Position numbers and translations under genes: made by a program. From a virus, in the IMG/VR virus record IMGVR_UViG_3300037557_000087, positions 1-34,506 of that record: a stretch of DNA of 34,506 nucleotides. One strand, 5' to 3'. Of the stretch, positions 1 through 9,167 are shown piece by piece. Below the pieces are notes generated by a model. The model searched no databases, was not told the origin of the DNA, and saw nothing but the letters and a program-made list of their open reading frames with translations. Positions within the stretch are counted from its first letter, which is position 1. Each line of letters starts with the position of its first letter.

Positions 1-1240
1 GTATGTTCTCTGAAGGATTATGCATAAAGTAATCGAACAAAAGATCAATACCTTCAGAACCTTGATGCAAATCAACAACTTTGATATCCCCAATCATTCC
101 TGCGTTCTGTGGATTTATCAAAGTCGGGCCTAAAGACCGAAGAGAATCTATAAGAGAAGCACCGCCACCAGAAAGTACATGAACACTGTTACCACTTAAA
201 TAATTAACCATTCTGTCTGCAATGTTTTGATCTGACAAAGTTTGATGGTATATATGTTTTAAAACGTGGTCACCGTTTAAATTTATTGTCCCATTTTCTG
301 CTGTTTTAAAATATGGTCCTTTTATAAAGTCGTCGGCTGTAGGTTCAACATTTTCATAAGATTGTTCCTCCGCACGAGAACCAGAAGGGAATACTTCCTT
401 CGTTATTTGTTGCGCCCCAACTACCGCACCAGTTCCCAGAATCGCCCCCGCTGTGGCTTGGTTTGGTGTTAAAGGAATAGGTGTTTGTATAGGAACACCA
501 GCAGTAGTTCTTGCTCCTCTTGCCCCCATTGCCGCTTGATTAGAACCATAAGGTCCACGCGTGAAACTGTAATTAGGGGTACCTAACCTTCCCGTTTTAA
601 ATCCGGCTTTGATACTTTCAGCTACATCGTCTACATGACCGAAACCTGTTTCACGTATAGTCCTACTCGTAGCGGATCTCCCTGCTATCGGTGCCAGATC
701 ATCTATGAATCTGGTGTTTCCAAGAAGTCTTCCAAGCCATTTGCCTACCGTAGTTTTAAGTAATTTAGTCCCAACTCTCAGCTTCCCCCCTCCGGGAAAT
801 GGGGCGAACATGAATCCGAGTTCAGCAAAAACACGAGCATCAGATGCTACCCCTATATTAGGGTCACCTAGTTGAGCGTATACTGCTCGAAGTAAATCAG
901 GATCAAGATTCTCTACGTATTCAAGAGTTTCTTCTTCTGACATATCAGAGAAATCTATGACCTCATCGGGGGAAATAGCCTGAAGAGCCATCTCTATGTC
1001 TTTAATATTATAGTCACTAGGCGTAATATTAAAAGCTGTATCTCTATAAACGACAGCAGAAATATAATCTTGGAATCGTTCTCTTGAGTCAGGAGATTGC
1101 TCCACATGAATAAAAAAGAATTCTTCAAGTTCTTCCGTAGTCATTGAACTAAAATCAACATCAAAACCCTGTGCTTTGAAATAGTCTTCAGTAGCAACTT
1201 CAGTAGCTTCTATTAGTTTTATATACTCTTCTTCAGTCAT
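1..1240 (-). CDS. Probable virion protein, 3' end cut by window edge
   Basis: An open frame of at least 413 codons starts at the ATG at 1238-1240 and runs off the left edge without a stop. It begins MTEEEYIKLIEATEVATEDY, two bases after the stop of the giant virion gene, with an AAGGG Shine-Dalgarno seven bases upstream, so it is very probably co-translated with that gene. The first ~110 residues are acidic and helix-like. Residues ~125-170 are basic and glycine-rich (FAPFPGGGKLRVGTKLLKT), followed by an Ala/Gly/Pro-rich stretch that could be membrane-active or flexible. I recognise no family. Its place directly after portal and giant protein suggests a second internal or ejected virion protein; that role is inferred from position only. 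Confidence 0.8.
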   Translation of the reverse strand, partial: MTEEEYIKLIEATEVATEDYFKAQGFDVDFSSMTTEELEEFFFIHVEQSPDSRERFQDYISAVVYRDTAFNITPSDYNIKDIEMALQAISPDEVIDFSDMSEEETLEYVENLDPDLLRAVYAQLGDPNIGVASDARVFAELGFMFAPFPGGGKLRVGTKLLKTTVGKWLGRLLGNTRFIDDLAPIAGRSATSRTIRETGFGHVDDVAESIKAGFKTGRLGTPNYSFTRGPYGSNQAAMGARGARTTAGVPIQTPIPLTPNQATAGAILGTGAVVGAQQITKEVFPSGSRAEEQSYENVEPTADDFIKGPYFKTAENGTINLNGDHVLKHIYHQTLSDQNIADRMVNYLSGNSVHVLSGGGASLIDSLRSLGPTLINPQNAGMIGDIKVVDLHQGSEGIDLLFDYFMHNPSENI

Positions 1241-1242
1241 TC

Positions 1243-4200
1243 TTATACCCTTATTGCATCTAACGACACATTAATTAAACCATTATCAAACTTAGCCATC
1301 CAAGAATCTCCTATCAATGGAAGAAATACACTGTAATACAATTCATTCAACCAAGGTTTACCATTGACAAACGCTTCCATATGTTGCATATAAGTCAACT
1401 TTAACCTATTTCTTGTATCTGTGGCAGTCCTAGAGTTACGACCAGTCAAATTTCTTAACCTTGTATCCAAATCAACAATGACTGCCATCGCTCCTAAAAT
1501 GTCACCCTTGCGTCTAGTATCAGGAATAAGTTCTGGGCTTTGCACAAGAAGACGCATCTCAGCGATACTGTTATCACGCCTTTCATTTTGGCTTGTCACA
1601 TGTTGAGCGAAGACTGGATGCGTTCTATCAAAAGCTTCTTTGAAAACTTGCCATTCAAAATCTAAAGAACTTGTATCCATACCAAGACCCTTATATTTAT
1701 ATCTCTTTGTTAGATAATCTTGATAAGTTTTATGGTAAATACCACTAGCCGCATTGGAATACAATTCGTCTAAGAACTCTTCTGGAGATAAGGTGTATGT
1801 AAGAGCTAAATTAAGTTGCCTTGTTTTTGCTTCTGCCGAAAACTCTGTGTCTTCTTCATCAAATTTACGAGGCAGAAAATAAGCTGATGTGTATTTAAAA
1901 GTTCCAATAAACTCTGGGTTGTCTGCAATGTACTGATTTGATGCGTCGAACGCTTCCATAACAGCGTAACTAACCTTCTTTGATTTACCTGTCATAAACG
2001 GTGAGTGTTCTAATGGGTTGAATGGTTCACCTGTAAAAGCTTCTATAGCTTCTATCCATAAACCGTATGCTTCTTGGTATGGCACTCCAGTTGACAGAAT
2101 ATCTTGGAACATTTTGTTCCATTCCCAACCTTCATGCGTTGTCAGATCAGCCAAAGTAGCTGTGTTAGGCCCCAATGCCCATGACAAACTCTGTAAGAGT
2201 TGCAGTTGCATAGCCATCATGTCAACCTCATCGTAGAACTTTTCCTTTTCTAAAGGAGTCATGTTCTTTTCATCAGGCAACCTGCCGTTCATTGCAAGGT
2301 AACTCATAACATCTTGTGCGGCTTTGTTTCTAGCCGCGCCATTTGCGAACGGTTCCAACTGCATCATTTGTAATGGTCTTGCTATAACAGCAGGAACAAC
2401 AGCAGACCAAATAGTTTCAGCTAACACTCTCGCTTGATTACCAACACCATTAATAGGTTCACTAGCAGTTTGGAATCTTCCTCCTATTAGATTTTTTTCA
2501 AAAGTTTGTCTGATACTAGGATCTCTATGTGCAAGCAAATTTAGAGGTATAACTAACAGAGGGCCGAATCCGGGGCTACCTATACGTTCTAAATCGTAGC
2601 CGGGAATTACATTAATACTTGTACTTAGCCCCGACTCTAAACTTGCCCGTGTTATAAATCCTAATGGACCACCAAAGTAGTTACCTATTATTGGGAATTC
2701 TTCTGCTAATTCCAAAGCAAATGTAGTAGCTGTTTCAGATCCGGGGATAACTAAGATTTTGTCGCCTCGTGAATTTTCCTGAATAAGCCCACCGTTAATA
2801 CCAGCATTCATAGTGAGATGAACTCTCCGTAACATTAAAGGATTATGATTTATACTTCTGCCCATTCTTCTAAGGAACTGATCTTCTGCAAACCAGAAAG
2901 GTAGGAGTGTTCCTACCATTTCTTGGAATTGTGATCTGATCCGATGGTCATCTATAAACGCACTGGTTAATGTTAAAGCAGTTTTAGTAGCTAAATCTCT
3001 ATGAGTTTCGAATTGTAAAGCTGACCTTGCAACAAAATCAAAGAACTCATCTACAACTTTTGGATCGCTATTGACAATAGCTTTAAAGATTGGTGGCAAC
3101 TCTACGCCATCTTTAATAGCAGTTGTGACATTCTTTTCTAATGCACCATTATTTCTTGTTTGTATATTAAAAGCTATCTTAGACATAAGATCATCAGGAT
3201 CAACAGAACGACCCACATAATCAAACTTGATGAACCCTTCTAAACTATCTATTTGTACTTGACCATCAACTTTAGTTACACCTTTAAGCTTTTCTAAATT
3301 CTTATACGCATCCGGTGAATGGTTATAAAGATTACGCGCTCCAACAGTTTGTGCTTTAGCAATCGTATAATAATGCTGGAACATAGGTTCACGAACCATC
3401 GCTCCGATCATTGGATTTACAACACCATCAAACCAATTACGAAGTAAAGTATTCCATGCCTTACTTATAACTTCTCCCTTAGAACCAGCTTGGTTAGTCA
3501 CAGGAACGAACGTAAGTATTTTCTCTGGTGCTTTTTCCCACCATCCAGCATTCACCGCATTCTCGTGAATCCTCCAAGGGCTGATCTCAACACCTTTTTC
3601 AGTGTTTAAAATCTCTCTGATCCAAGGGTTGAAGGTTTCAAAACCTTGACCGGATACTGTGCGGACACCAGTGGTAAATAAATCTTCTATCTCTAACAAG
3701 TTCAGCATCGCTAATTCTTCTGCCGCGTTACGCAAATCATTATGAGTAACTATCTGTTCATCAATAATGTCCCATTCATCTTTGTTGTACCAACTGTAAT
3801 GATCGTTCTCATCTGCAACTCTTAGACTCGCTGTTCGACCATCTTGTTTGTTTTGATATACACGAACCCGATGGGTTAATGGTTCGTTGTCCATCATTTG
3901 CACACTTCGCAACCCATCACTATGAGGGTAAAGAAGGTGAGGATTTAACCCTATAATATTCTCACCTCTCATACCATTCGCACCAAAATCTAAAGCTGAT
4001 TGTGGTCCTTCTGCTCCCCAACCCCAGAAATTTTCTTGTAATCTGATATCACCAATATCTGCTAATTCTTCATAGGTGATTGTTTGATTCACACCATTCC
4101 TAGTTGTAGTGATAGGAGGCCCCTTCAATGATGATCTTCCTCTTACAGCCGCACCAGCATCATTAAATAGTTCTTCTGCATTTAATTCTATGCTTCCAAT

Positions 4201-7200
4201 ACGACCACTTGTTGATGTCTTCGGAGGCCCATCTATATATCTTAAAAGAGAATTATCTAATGATCTTGACACCGCGCTTGCGATGGCATCATTAGGGCTT
4301 GATAAAAGAAGAGGGAAAAAATTAGCGTCATTGTTTTTATAAGCTATAGCAAGGTCACCATAGATAGAAGGAGTCATACCTGTTACTTGAGGTGACATGC
4401 TTGGTTGAAGCATACGTGCTACAGCTTCAGCATTATTAGTAGACACACCTATTTGTGTGAATTCAAAAGATAGTCTCTCAACAAAATCATCAAACCATGC
4501 TTGGCTAGTTGTAACGTCGCTAGTTAAGACACGACCTAAAGCTACGACAAGATCTTGTGATATGAGAGGAACAAATAAACGAACATGCCCTTCAGGTAAA
4601 GGCATACTCAATACATCACCAGCACCATCGAAACTAATATTTGATCGGTGTGTGCTTATTAATCTTTGCTGTCCTTCAATAGACATCAGATCATTTACAA
4701 ATGCTTGCTTTGCATTTGCTTTAGTTATTACCCAATCATTAGTTATTTTTGTTACATCTAAATCATGTAATAAGAACGCAATAGGATTTGGACTGGCGCC
4801 AACTCCGGGTACAGGTTCAAGAAATTTCCTAACTGTTTGTTTAATATTGTCAGGCATGGCATCTATAAACTCTTCGATAGCCCCAAGTTTTGTAGCCATC
4901 TCATCTGCTTTTTCAACTGTGTCTATATTTTTAATAGCAACTATATCGAATGCCTCGTCAAGTGACCGTAAAGCTTCTCTGTGATGTTCATGGAAATATT
5001 TATAAATAATAGCCGCGTTTGTTTCTCCTTCTCTGCCGGGAAGACCAAGCGCACGAACCAACTCCCCGAAGCTGGCCTCTTGTTGAGGTGAGGAATAATG
5101 AGCTATTTGTTTAAGCGCCGCTATGTGTGAAGGATCACCTGACATGACATCTAAGCGTTGTCCGACACCAACACTCTTATCAACCGAGTACATGTCGTTC
5201 GTGCCTATATTAGATGCCCATCTTAATTCTGTTGCACCATAGTTCATAGGTAACTGCAACTGTGGTGTTACACCAAATCCTCCTTGTTTTAATACAGTGT
5301 CGAGGTTTACTTTGTCTGCCGCTATATGGGAATCAAAAGTTCCTAAGATGTCTTTCATTTTTGTATCTATAAAAGTTGGGTTCGTATACAACTCTGCTAT
5401 ATCTAATACACGTTGGTCGAAATTCTTATCTAACTTTCTACCAATCCATTTAGCAATTTGTTGTTTAGTACCAATACCCATTGGCGTGGCAGAATAATGC
5501 ATTAAAGCTGAAAGCTTTTGCGCTTCTGCTTCAGCCCATTCAAAAGCCATTCGTGAAAAAGAACCAAGTCCTCTTTGTTTATGTAATATTCTTTCTCTGG
5601 TTGCTTTAAATAATAAATGTTTTTGTTCATCAGATAAGAAACGCCACTTATGACCTGACTTTTCTATTGATTCAATTATCGCTTTCCTTGTAATAGCGTA
5701 ATCACCTACACCAGCGACCTCATTTATTGAACGCCATATACGTGAAAACGGTTTCCATACCAAAGCTGTTTGAGTTTCAGGATCTATATTCTGCCAAATT
5801 TTTCTACCGTATGCGTCCCACACTTTGCGTCTACCAGCGGCAACTTGCGCCGCTTTTTGAGCTTGCCATTGTCTTGGTCCTTCACGCCACATGAATGAAG
5901 CAAGCTCTTCCCCACCGTTACGAGCAACGTAACCTAATCGTAATAGAACTGCTGGTCGCCATGTACGAGACATGAACTTGTCAATCTTTGGAAGCCATGA
6001 ACCCCACCCAAGATTTCTGTAAAGAGCCATGTACCTTGATACTGCTCCCAACTCTCGGTAATTAGGAATTATATTTGTTGTAGTTAAGTGTCCTGTATAC
6101 GCTTCACCAGCGATAATACCCCGTCGGCGTTCAAGTCCTTGTATACCAATAGCTTCATCAGCAAAGTTCGCATACCGTTGATGCCCATATCTTATGAACC
6201 TTTGGATAAACTCTTGGACATCTCGACCACCATGTAGAAGAGCGCCACTTCGCCCTATGAAATCTAAAAAGAATTCGCTTTGTACAAGCCAGCGTTCAGA
6301 ATCATTACCCATTATAAATGTACGAACATAGCTATCTATTCTCGTTCGAGACATCCCTGCCATGACACCCATATCAACAAGAGCAGTAAATTCTGAGATA
6401 GCCGTATTAGCATCTGTCACATCAAGAAGAGTATTCCTTGGCGTGTATGTTAATAGTTTCTCAGCAAAACGTGCAGGATGATAAGCCACACCTACACCGA
6501 ATGCTTTAACACCCGCAGGTATTAACGAACCAGCACCCACATGATGCAACCTTCCTAGTTCAGCATTTGTACTTCCGGGTGGGTGCATTTGATTATAGTA
6601 ATAATTTTTCGCCGCTTGCACTGGGCCATGAAAAGGACCTTTAATATTTGCTTTTAATACTAATGAACCGTCACGTATCTCATAACCATTAGCTTGATAC
6701 CATTTTAATAAAGGATCTAATTCGCCGTCCTCTAAAATAATACGAGCGGCGCTTGTTTCGTGTAATGTTCTAGCTTGTTCTATCGTTGTTAAATCTTCTA
6801 TACGAACGAGTTCACTTGTTTCAATAGTAGGGTCATTTAATATCCGAGTAAGCATCTCTTCGTCAATGTCTTTACTGACCTGTATTGATCCAGATTGAAT
6901 GTCATCCCATAATTTTTTGTGGATGTAATCAGCTTGTCTAGACAGATACGTGGCAGTCATACGTGCAATATCCGCGATGCCTTCATCTGGGAATTTATCA
7001 AAATCTAATGTATTGCGAATCCATCTTTTCCCTTTTATCCATTGTGCGCCAAATCCACCAATAGCAGGAAGGAATCTTGCTTCGGGACTTACGCCTCCCA
7101 TTTTAGAAGCCAGCATATTCCAGCCTTCTTCATCAGCTAAGAATTCCCAAAAGCCATCGTATTCAGAAAGAGTAGCTTTATGGTCTTTAAGTATTTTAAG

Positions 7201-8802
7201 ATGTCCTTCTGGTAAAACATCACGACCTCGGCTAAATGACAATGCATCATCTGATATTGTAAGAACTTCGTTCCTTGCTTTCCGATGCCATGCTTTCATT
7301 CCGGGAAGAATCGCAGATATAGCAGGTAGATCCCTTGACAAAGCAGTTATCTGATCCATGCCACCTGTCTCTAAAAAAAACTTTTCGTTTATTTCTGCTT
7401 TTAATTGTGCGTTTGTTAACGATGGGTCTTCTCTAAATCTTTTTAATTTATAATCATCTATCAAATCTATTTCTTTAAATGCGGCTTCAATTCTTTCCTG
7501 CATACGGTTAATGGCTCTAGCTTGAGCCCTAGTACTAATCTTTGTAGCCGCCCATATACGCAACCCTGTTCCATAACCCCTGCTACCAGCATGTAACCAC
7601 GTTCGTAATTCTTTAGCAGGGTTCCAAACTTCACCTGTGACTTTATTCACTACATCTAAAGATGAAACATTCTTACCGTCGATTGCTTTTTGCACAGTAG
7701 CTATTCGTCGCCACATATCAATAGCACCTCTACCAGAATCAGTAGCACGTACCCCTGCTTTTATTGCTCTTACTCCTTTAATCCAAAATCCTCCAACGTA
7801 GGTCATGGGATCTAAAAGAATCTCTGTAGCAAGAGAACCAACAATACCAATAGCTTTTGCAGGTGCAGTTCCGGGTCGCACATCCCACGGCGTTGTCCTG
7901 TTCCATGCTCTTACTGAAGCTTCAGCATTAGTTAACCGTCCGCTTTCTAAAGTAGTAAAAGCATTCTGTATATCAGGGTCATTTAATTTATCAACAAAAT
8001 TTGTGAACGTCTGACGAATTGTTTCAGAATCTTTTCCTTCTGCTACTCCGATTTCTTCAAGCTTGTCATATACACCTTGTAAATCTTTACGCAAAAATAT
8101 TTTTAATAACTCTGTTTGATCTCTACCTAAATCAGAAACAACTTTATCAGTAGCCCATTTATAGTAAGAACCATCGTCATACTCAGATGCATCCCATGCT
8201 TCTTTCCATTTACGAGGATTTATAAAATCTGTTCCACCACGTTCTGCTCTATGGGCAATAGAACGTCCGGTGTGTGTAGCCAAACGTGAAGGTTTCATTA
8301 TGCCGTATTCCCAAATGTTTCGCGCCGCTCCACCAGCAAAAAATCCCATAGCTCTAAGTGGAGAAAGCCCTACTTTAACAACAGGCCCCATGTGTTCTTC
8401 GGGTAGTACTGGGATATCCCAAGTAAAGATACGTTTTAATAAGCTGTCTTGTTTTCTTTCACTTGGTAGTTCATAACCAGAACCTCGTAAAAATTTCTGC
8501 ATCTTTGGCGGAAGTGAAACGAATTCTGCTTCCTGCATTTGAGTAGGTAATATCTCAAAATTTTCTTTCATTTCATTAAACTGGACTTGATCCATCGCCC
8601 CAATGAAATTAGAAAGCATATCAAAATCGCTTGAAGCGCTTTGAACATGTTGAACCATCGAACTAGGTTCTATATCAAAAAACCTACTCGCTCCTGTAGA
8701 GAATAAAAGTTCCATTCTTCTACCATGTAGCTCATCATTAATAGTCGACTGAGCGCTTCTGTCTACAGACATTATCTGCGAAATTTTAGTAGGGGCAAAC
8801 AT
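1243..8802 (-). CDS. Giant virion-associated protein (2519 aa)
   Basis: A single uninterrupted 7.56-kb reading frame takes up over a fifth of the window. Its ATG overlaps the stop of the preceding small gene (TAATG), which itself overlaps the portal, so it belongs to the late operon. It looks mainly alpha-helical with many Trp and Tyr. Hydrophobic or amphipathic stretches occur, for example around residues 314-345 (IGIVGSLATEILL) and near 150-160 (AMGFFAGGAA). I see no convincing catalytic motif: no lysozyme or transglycosylase signature, no RNA-polymerase motifs of the N4 type, and no long coiled coil as expected of a tape measure. Podoviruses place large ejected internal proteins near the portal (T7 gp15/gp16, N4 virion RNA polymerase), and some actinobacterial podoviruses carry one gene of extraordinary length. 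An ejected internal core or channel protein is the most likely role by position and size, not by sequence match. Confidence 0.9.
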   Translation of the reverse strand: MFAPTKISQIMSVDRSAQSTINDELHGRRMELLFSTGASRFFDIEPSSMVQHVQSASSDFDMLSNFIGAMDQVQFNEMKENFEILPTQMQEAEFVSLPPKMQKFLRGSGYELPSERKQDSLLKRIFTWDIPVLPEEHMGPVVKVGLSPLRAMGFFAGGAARNIWEYGIMKPSRLATHTGRSIAHRAERGGTDFINPRKWKEAWDASEYDDGSYYKWATDKVVSDLGRDQTELLKIFLRKDLQGVYDKLEEIGVAEGKDSETIRQTFTNFVDKLNDPDIQNAFTTLESGRLTNAEASVRAWNRTTPWDVRPGTAPAKAIGIVGSLATEILLDPMTYVGGFWIKGVRAIKAGVRATDSGRGAIDMWRRIATVQKAIDGKNVSSLDVVNKVTGEVWNPAKELRTWLHAGSRGYGTGLRIWAATKISTRAQARAINRMQERIEAAFKEIDLIDDYKLKRFREDPSLTNAQLKAEINEKFFLETGGMDQITALSRDLPAISAILPGMKAWHRKARNEVLTISDDALSFSRGRDVLPEGHLKILKDHKATLSEYDGFWEFLADEEGWNMLASKMGGVSPEARFLPAIGGFGAQWIKGKRWIRNTLDFDKFPDEGIADIARMTATYLSRQADYIHKKLWDDIQSGSIQVSKDIDEEMLTRILNDPTIETSELVRIEDLTTIEQARTLHETSAARIILEDGELDPLLKWYQANGYEIRDGSLVLKANIKGPFHGPVQAAKNYYYNQMHPPGSTNAELGRLHHVGAGSLIPAGVKAFGVGVAYHPARFAEKLLTYTPRNTLLDVTDANTAISEFTALVDMGVMAGMSRTRIDSYVRTFIMGNDSERWLVQSEFFLDFIGRSGALLHGGRDVQEFIQRFIRYGHQRYANFADEAIGIQGLERRRGIIAGEAYTGHLTTTNIIPNYRELGAVSRYMALYRNLGWGSWLPKIDKFMSRTWRPAVLLRLGYVARNGGEELASFMWREGPRQWQAQKAAQVAAGRRKVWDAYGRKIWQNIDPETQTALVWKPFSRIWRSINEVAGVGDYAITRKAIIESIEKSGHKWRFLSDEQKHLLFKATRERILHKQRGLGSFSRMAFEWAEAEAQKLSALMHYSATPMGIGTKQQIAKWIGRKLDKNFDQRVLDIAELYTNPTFIDTKMKDILGTFDSHIAADKVNLDTVLKQGGFGVTPQLQLPMNYGATELRWASNIGTNDMYSVDKSVGVGQRLDVMSGDPSHIAALKQIAHYSSPQQEASFGELVRALGLPGREGETNAAIIYKYFHEHHREALRSLDEAFDIVAIKNIDTVEKADEMATKLGAIEEFIDAMPDNIKQTVRKFLEPVPGVGASPNPIAFLLHDLDVTKITNDWVITKANAKQAFVNDLMSIEGQQRLISTHRSNISFDGAGDVLSMPLPEGHVRLFVPLISQDLVVALGRVLTSDVTTSQAWFDDFVERLSFEFTQIGVSTNNAEAVARMLQPSMSPQVTGMTPSIYGDLAIAYKNNDANFFPLLLSSPNDAIASAVSRSLDNSLLRYIDGPPKTSTSGRIGSIELNAEELFNDAGAAVRGRSSLKGPPITTTRNGVNQTITYEELADIGDIRLQENFWGWGAEGPQSALDFGANGMRGENIIGLNPHLLYPHSDGLRSVQMMDNEPLTHRVRVYQNKQDGRTASLRVADENDHYSWYNKDEWDIIDEQIVTHNDLRNAAEELAMLNLLEIEDLFTTGVRTVSGQGFETFNPWIREILNTEKGVEISPWRIHENAVNAGWWEKAPEKILTFVPVTNQAGSKGEVISKAWNTLLRNWFDGVVNPMIGAMVREPMFQHYYTIAKAQTVGARNLYNHSPDAYKNLEKLKGVTKVDGQVQIDSLEGFIKFDYVGRSVDPDDLMSKIAFNIQTRNNGALEKNVTTAIKDGVELPPIFKAIVNSDPKVVDEFFDFVARSALQFETHRDLATKTALTLTSAFIDDHRIRSQFQEMVGTLLPFWFAEDQFLRRMGRSINHNPLMLRRVHLTMNAGINGGLIQENSRGDKILVIPGSETATTFALELAEEFPIIGNYFGGPLGFITRASLESGLSTSINVIPGYDLERIGSPGFGPLLVIPLNLLAHRDPSIRQTFEKNLIGGRFQTASEPINGVGNQARVLAETIWSAVVPAVIARPLQMMQLEPFANGAARNKAAQDVMSYLAMNGRLPDEKNMTPLEKEKFYDEVDMMAMQLQLLQSLSWALGPNTATLADLTTHEGWEWNKMFQDILSTGVPYQEAYGLWIEAIEAFTGEPFNPLEHSPFMTGKSKKVSYAVMEAFDASNQYIADNPEFIGTFKYTSAYFLPRKFDEEDTEFSAEAKTRQLNLALTYTLSPEEFLDELYSNAASGIYHKTYQDYLTKRYKYKGLGMDTSSLDFEWQVFKEAFDRTHPVFAQHVTSQNERRDNSIAEMRLLVQSPELIPDTRRKGDILGAMAVIVDLDTRLRNLTGRNSRTATDTRNRLKLTYMQHMEAFVNGKPWLNELYYSVFLPLIGDSWMAKFDNGLINVSLDAIRV

Positions 8803-9167
8803 TATTGTGGTGCCAATAATTGAGCGGCTGATTCAGCTAAAAGCTGACTACCTGAAGCTCCTGCCCATCTTGCCACTAACTCTCCTGACACTTGTGTATC
8901 GCTAACCATCGTTGGTTCACTAGATGTAATCCCAGAACCCGGAGCTAATAAAGGTGTTATTTGTGGAGTAAAAGCAGTCGCTTCTTCTAAAGGAAGAGGA
9001 GCATTAACTGGGGCAGGAGGCGTAGGAGTAGCAGTAGGTTCTATTGCCATACCCGAATTACTCACAGGTATTCCACCTTTGTTAGGATCGGTACTATCTG
9101 CGACAGCTTGGACGGTACCATAATCACCGCCATGTTCTAACCCTACATTTTGTTTTTTCCTTGGCAT
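8802..9167 (-). CDS. Small Pro/Ala-rich protein between portal and giant protein
   Basis: This 121-residue protein starts with a basic segment (MPRKKQNVGLEHGGDYG), followed by a long low-complexity middle rich in Pro, Thr and Ala (ATPTPPAPVNAPLPLEEA) and a short Ala/Gln-rich helix-like C-terminus. It overlaps the portal stop by TAATG at its start and the giant gene by TAATG at its end, so its translation should be coupled to both. No family is recognised. Small disordered proteins in this slot of actinophage genomes are often minor head proteins or helpers. A scaffold function is possible but it is rather short for that. No catalytic features are visible. Confidence 0.8.
   Translation of the reverse strand: MPRKKQNVGLEHGGDYGTVQAVADSTDPNKGGIPVSNSGMAIEPTATPTPPAPVNAPLPLEEATAFTPQITPLLAPGSGITSSEPTMVSDTQVSGELVARWAGASGSQLLAESAAQLLAPQ

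Noticed and set aside
1243-8802. N4-type virion RNA polymerase
   Set aside because: Size and position would fit, but I could not see the conserved T7-like polymerase motifs in the sequence.
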